Source of the DNA: JAICWP01 sp035278025
GTDB lineage: Bacteria > Acidobacteriota > Terriglobia > Terriglobales > Acidobacteriaceae
NCBI GenBank assembly: GCA_035278025.1
Contig: DATEJK010000124.1
Location: 1 to 64,000 of the forward strand
Length of the DNA stretch: 64,000 nt
Reading direction: 5' to 3'
Position numbers and translations under genes: made by a program. Positions within the stretch are counted from its first letter, which is position 1, and each line of letters starts with the position of its first letter. Positions 62,003-64,000 of this stretch are shown one piece after another. A model generated the notes under the pieces. That model was not told where the DNA came from. It saw nothing but the letters and a program-made list of their open reading frames with translations, and searched no databases.

Positions 62003-62365
62003 ATGATTCAACTCAAGCGCGTTTATGATGCCGGGGCCAGGAATGATGGCGCCCGCTACCTGGTGGAGCGCCTGTGGCCGCGAGGCGTAAAAAAAGAGTC
62101 GCTGCGGGTGGAAGCCTGGCTCAAGGACGTGGCCCCCAGCGCCGAACTGCGCAAGTGGTTCTCCCATGAACCCGCCAAATGGCCGGAATTCCGTCGCCGG
62201 TACTTCGAGGAACTCAAGGCCAATCCCCAGGCCTGGCTGCCGCTGGTCGCCGCCGCCCGCCGCGGCCGGGTCACTCTGGTTTACAGTTCGCATGATACCG
62301 AGCACAATAATGCCGTTGCCTTGAAGCAGTTTCTGGAACAACGCCTGGGCAAAAAGGCGGCTTAA
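62003..62365 (+). CDS. DUF488-family protein (YeaO-like)
   Basis: ATG 62003 follows GGAGGAGG closely, and homology starts there (MIQLKRVYDAGARNDGAR). The 120-residue product has YLVERLWPRGVKKESL, WLKDVAPSAELRKWFSH, FRRRYFEEL and VTLVYSSHDTEHNNAVAL, the DUF488 (YeaO) pattern with its conserved R-W-P-R-G. The biochemical role of this family is not established. The HAD phosphatase gene follows after 8 bases. Confidence 0.88.
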   Translation: MIQLKRVYDAGARNDGARYLVERLWPRGVKKESLRVEAWLKDVAPSAELRKWFSHEPAKWPEFRRRYFEELKANPQAWLPLVAAARRGRVTLVYSSHDTEHNNAVALKQFLEQRLGKKAA

Positions 62366-62373
62366 CCTCCTCC

Positions 62374-63183
62374 ATGCCGGCAAAAGACCGCGTCCAACTG
62401 GTAATCGCTGATGTGGACGGCACCCTGGTGACACAGGACAAGATCCTGACGGAGCGCGCCCGCGAAGCAGTCCGCAAGTTGCTCACGGCCGGCATCGCCT
62501 TCACCATCACCAGCGGCCGCCCGCCCTTGGGCATGAAGATGCTGATCGAGCCCCTGGGGCTGAAGGACCCCATTGCCGCATTCAACGGCGGGGTGATCGT
62601 GCGCCCCGACTTCTCCGTGCTCCAGCAGCGTTTGCTGCCCCAGGCGGCGGCCCAGAGCGCTTGCGAAATCGTCGCCCAGCACGGCCTCGACGTCTGGCTC
62701 TACACCGATAAGGACTGGTTTGTGCGCAAGCGCCAGGCGCCACACGTGGACCGCGAAGAGTGGACGGTGAAGTTCCCGCCCAAAGTGGTGTCCAACTACG
62801 ACGGCTTGCTGGCGCGCACGGCCAAGCTGGTGGGGGTAAGTGACGACTACGCGGCGGTGGCCCGCTGCGAGCAGGACGTGCAGAAACAGTGCGGCACCCA
62901 GGTTTCCGCCTCCCGCTCTCAGCCCTACTACCTGGACGTAACCCATCCGCAGGCAAATAAGGGCGAGGTCGTGACCGCGCTATCGCAGATGCTGCAAATT
63001 CCCCCGGAAAAGATCGCCGCCATCGGCGATGGGCCCAATGACGTGCTCATGTTTCAGCGCAGCGGCGTCAGCATCGCCATGGGCAACGCCCCCGACGAGG
63101 TTAAAAAAGGCGCCAAATACGTCACCGCTTCCAACCAGGAAGAAGGCTTCGCCCAGGCCATGGAGCAGTTTGTGTTGTCGTAG
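62374..63183 (+). CDS. HAD-superfamily IIB phosphatase (Cof-type)
   Basis: The protein is 269 residues. The HAD motif I is VIADVDGTLVTQD near residue 10 (nucleophile Asp), motif II is ITSGRPPLGM, and motif IV is IGDGPNDVLMFQRSG. After motif II comes the mixed alpha/beta cap of the type IIB family (GVIVRPDFSVLQQRLLP). C-terminal VSIAMGNAPDEVKKGAKYVT is typical of Cof/YidA proteins, which dephosphorylate sugar or flavin phosphates. The substrate is unknown. It is probably co-transcribed with the DUF488 gene. Confidence 0.9.
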   Translation: MPAKDRVQLVIADVDGTLVTQDKILTERAREAVRKLLTAGIAFTITSGRPPLGMKMLIEPLGLKDPIAAFNGGVIVRPDFSVLQQRLLPQAAAQSACEIVAQHGLDVWLYTDKDWFVRKRQAPHVDREEWTVKFPPKVVSNYDGLLARTAKLVGVSDDYAAVARCEQDVQKQCGTQVSASRSQPYYLDVTHPQANKGEVVTALSQMLQIPPEKIAAIGDGPNDVLMFQRSGVSIAMGNAPDEVKKGAKYVTASNQEEGFAQAMEQFVLS

Positions 63184-63394
63184 CGCCGCCCCGTGGTTCT
63201 TCTTTAACCCTGAGCGAGGGCGCAAGCCCCAGTCGAAGGGCCCCACGTTCTGCATGTCTCACCCGCCGCTCCAGGGAATTCTCCGCCGGATCGAGATTTG
63301 TCGCACCTCATGCGCGATGCTTTGAGCAAGGCCTGCAGCACGGCGCCAAATAAGGTGCCTCTGTTTGCGGCCTCCTTTCCCATACAATAAGCGT

Positions 63395-64000
63395 GTGAAA
63401 TCCACAATCTTCCTGGTGGAGGACGATGCCGATATCGCGCGCCTGGTGCGCCATCACCTGGAGGCCGCCGGCTTCGCAGTGCGCTCGTTTGCCTCCGCTT
63501 CCGGCGTGCTCGCCGAGGCGGAGCGCGAGCGGCCTTCCCTCCTGCTGCTGGATATTATGGTTCCAGGAGGCGACGGGTTGGATCTTTGCCGCCAGGTGCG
63601 GGAAACGCCAGCCATTGCCGCCACTCCGGTCATCTTTCTGACCGCCCGCACGGCGGAAGCCGATCGCGTGCTGGGGTTGGAACTGGGCGCCGACGACTAC
63701 GTCACCAAGCCCTTCAGCCCCCGCGAACTGGTGGCGCGGGTAAAGGCGGTGCTGCGCCGCTTCGAGCAGCCTCTGCAGCCGGCCACGGTCAAACTCGACG
63801 ATCTGGAGATTGATACCGGGGCCATGATCCTCAAGGTGCGCGGCAAAACCGTGACCGCCACCGCCACCGAGTTCCGCCTGCTGGAATACCTGGCCCGCCA
63901 CGTCGGGCGGGTCTTCACCCGCGACCAGCTTCTCGATGCCGTCTGGCGCGATACGGCTTACGTCACCCCGCGCTCGGTGGACGTTTATGTGCGCCGCATC
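63395..64000 (+). CDS. OmpR/PhoB-family response regulator (partial, continues beyond window)
   Basis: The frame starts at GTG 63395 (residues KSTIFLVEDDADIARL follow) and stays open to the window edge, 202 codons. The receiver has the acidic pair EDD, phospho-acceptor Asp in LLLLDIMVPGGDG, the conserved Thr/Ser in FLTART and Lys in TKPFSPREL. The winged-helix domain begins near residue 130 (LDDLEIDTGAMIL) with EFRLLEYLARHVGRVFTRDQLLDAVW and RSVDVYVRRI. It is a PhoB-like DNA-binding regulator; a kinase gene may follow outside the window. Confidence 0.9.
   Translation, partial: MKSTIFLVEDDADIARLVRHHLEAAGFAVRSFASASGVLAEAERERPSLLLLDIMVPGGDGLDLCRQVRETPAIAATPVIFLTARTAEADRVLGLELGADDYVTKPFSPRELVARVKAVLRRFEQPLQPATVKLDDLEIDTGAMILKVRGKTVTATATEFRLLEYLARHVGRVFTRDQLLDAVWRDTAYVTPRSVDVYVRRI

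Overview
The window looks like chromosomal DNA from an acidobacterium (Acidobacteriota, probably class Terriglobia). This rests on high GC content, the gene order of the cell-wall/division cluster, many sigma-54 regulators, FabI-type fatty acid synthesis, an OpcA-assisted oxidative pentose phosphate pathway, and many short repeats in the intergenic gaps. The taxonomy is inferred; there is no rRNA gene in the window. I saw no tRNA or rRNA gene, insertion sequence, prophage or CRISPR array.

Layout. 1-3658 (minus strand): the end of a surface-sugar cluster, with a CmoB-like methyltransferase, a clan-A glycoside hydrolase whose barrel strands appear circularly permuted, and two sugar-nucleotide epimerases, the last cut by the window edge. 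3851-6101: an ECF sigma factor, its membrane anti-sigma factor and a secreted protein in one operon. 6309-16825: a signalling block with two NtrC/histidine-kinase pairs around two related exported proteins, plus a degenerate receiver/HisKA-like protein. 16827-22666: a STAS/pseudo-receiver protein, an exported repeat-helix protein, two glycosyltransferase-like proteins and an MFS exporter. 22766-24871: fabI and a penicillin-binding protein with an arginine-rich linker.

25296-45741 (minus strand) is a nearly complete dcw operon in the order mraZ, rsmH, a 49-codon ORF, ftsL, ftsI (with PASTA), a small membrane protein, murE, murF, mraY, murD, ftsW, murG, murC, a Tat-exported M24 peptidase, ftsQ, ftsA, ftsZ. 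MurB and Ddl are not in it. In front of mraZ are a sigma-70-like promoter and a phased array of MraZ boxes. MurE carries the DNPR motif, so the peptidoglycan is predicted to contain meso-diaminopimelate.

46288-53327: an MDR oxidoreductase, a YbjQ-family protein, an Asp-box propeller, a GAF-GAF-sigma-54 activator, and a STAS / Crp-Fnr (with N-terminal cysteines) / zinc-motif trio. 53334-61653 (minus strand): a pentose-phosphate operon of a flavin reductase, transketolase, a fused transaldolase-glucose-6-phosphate isomerase, glucose-6-phosphate dehydrogenase and OpcA. 62003-64000: a DUF488 protein, a HAD phosphatase and the start of a PhoB-like response regulator cut by the window end.

The most interesting items are the permuted glycoside hydrolase, the small ORF coupled to ftsL, the unusual residents of the dcw operon, the Arg-rich penicillin-binding protein, and the paired sigma-54 systems around two related envelope proteins.
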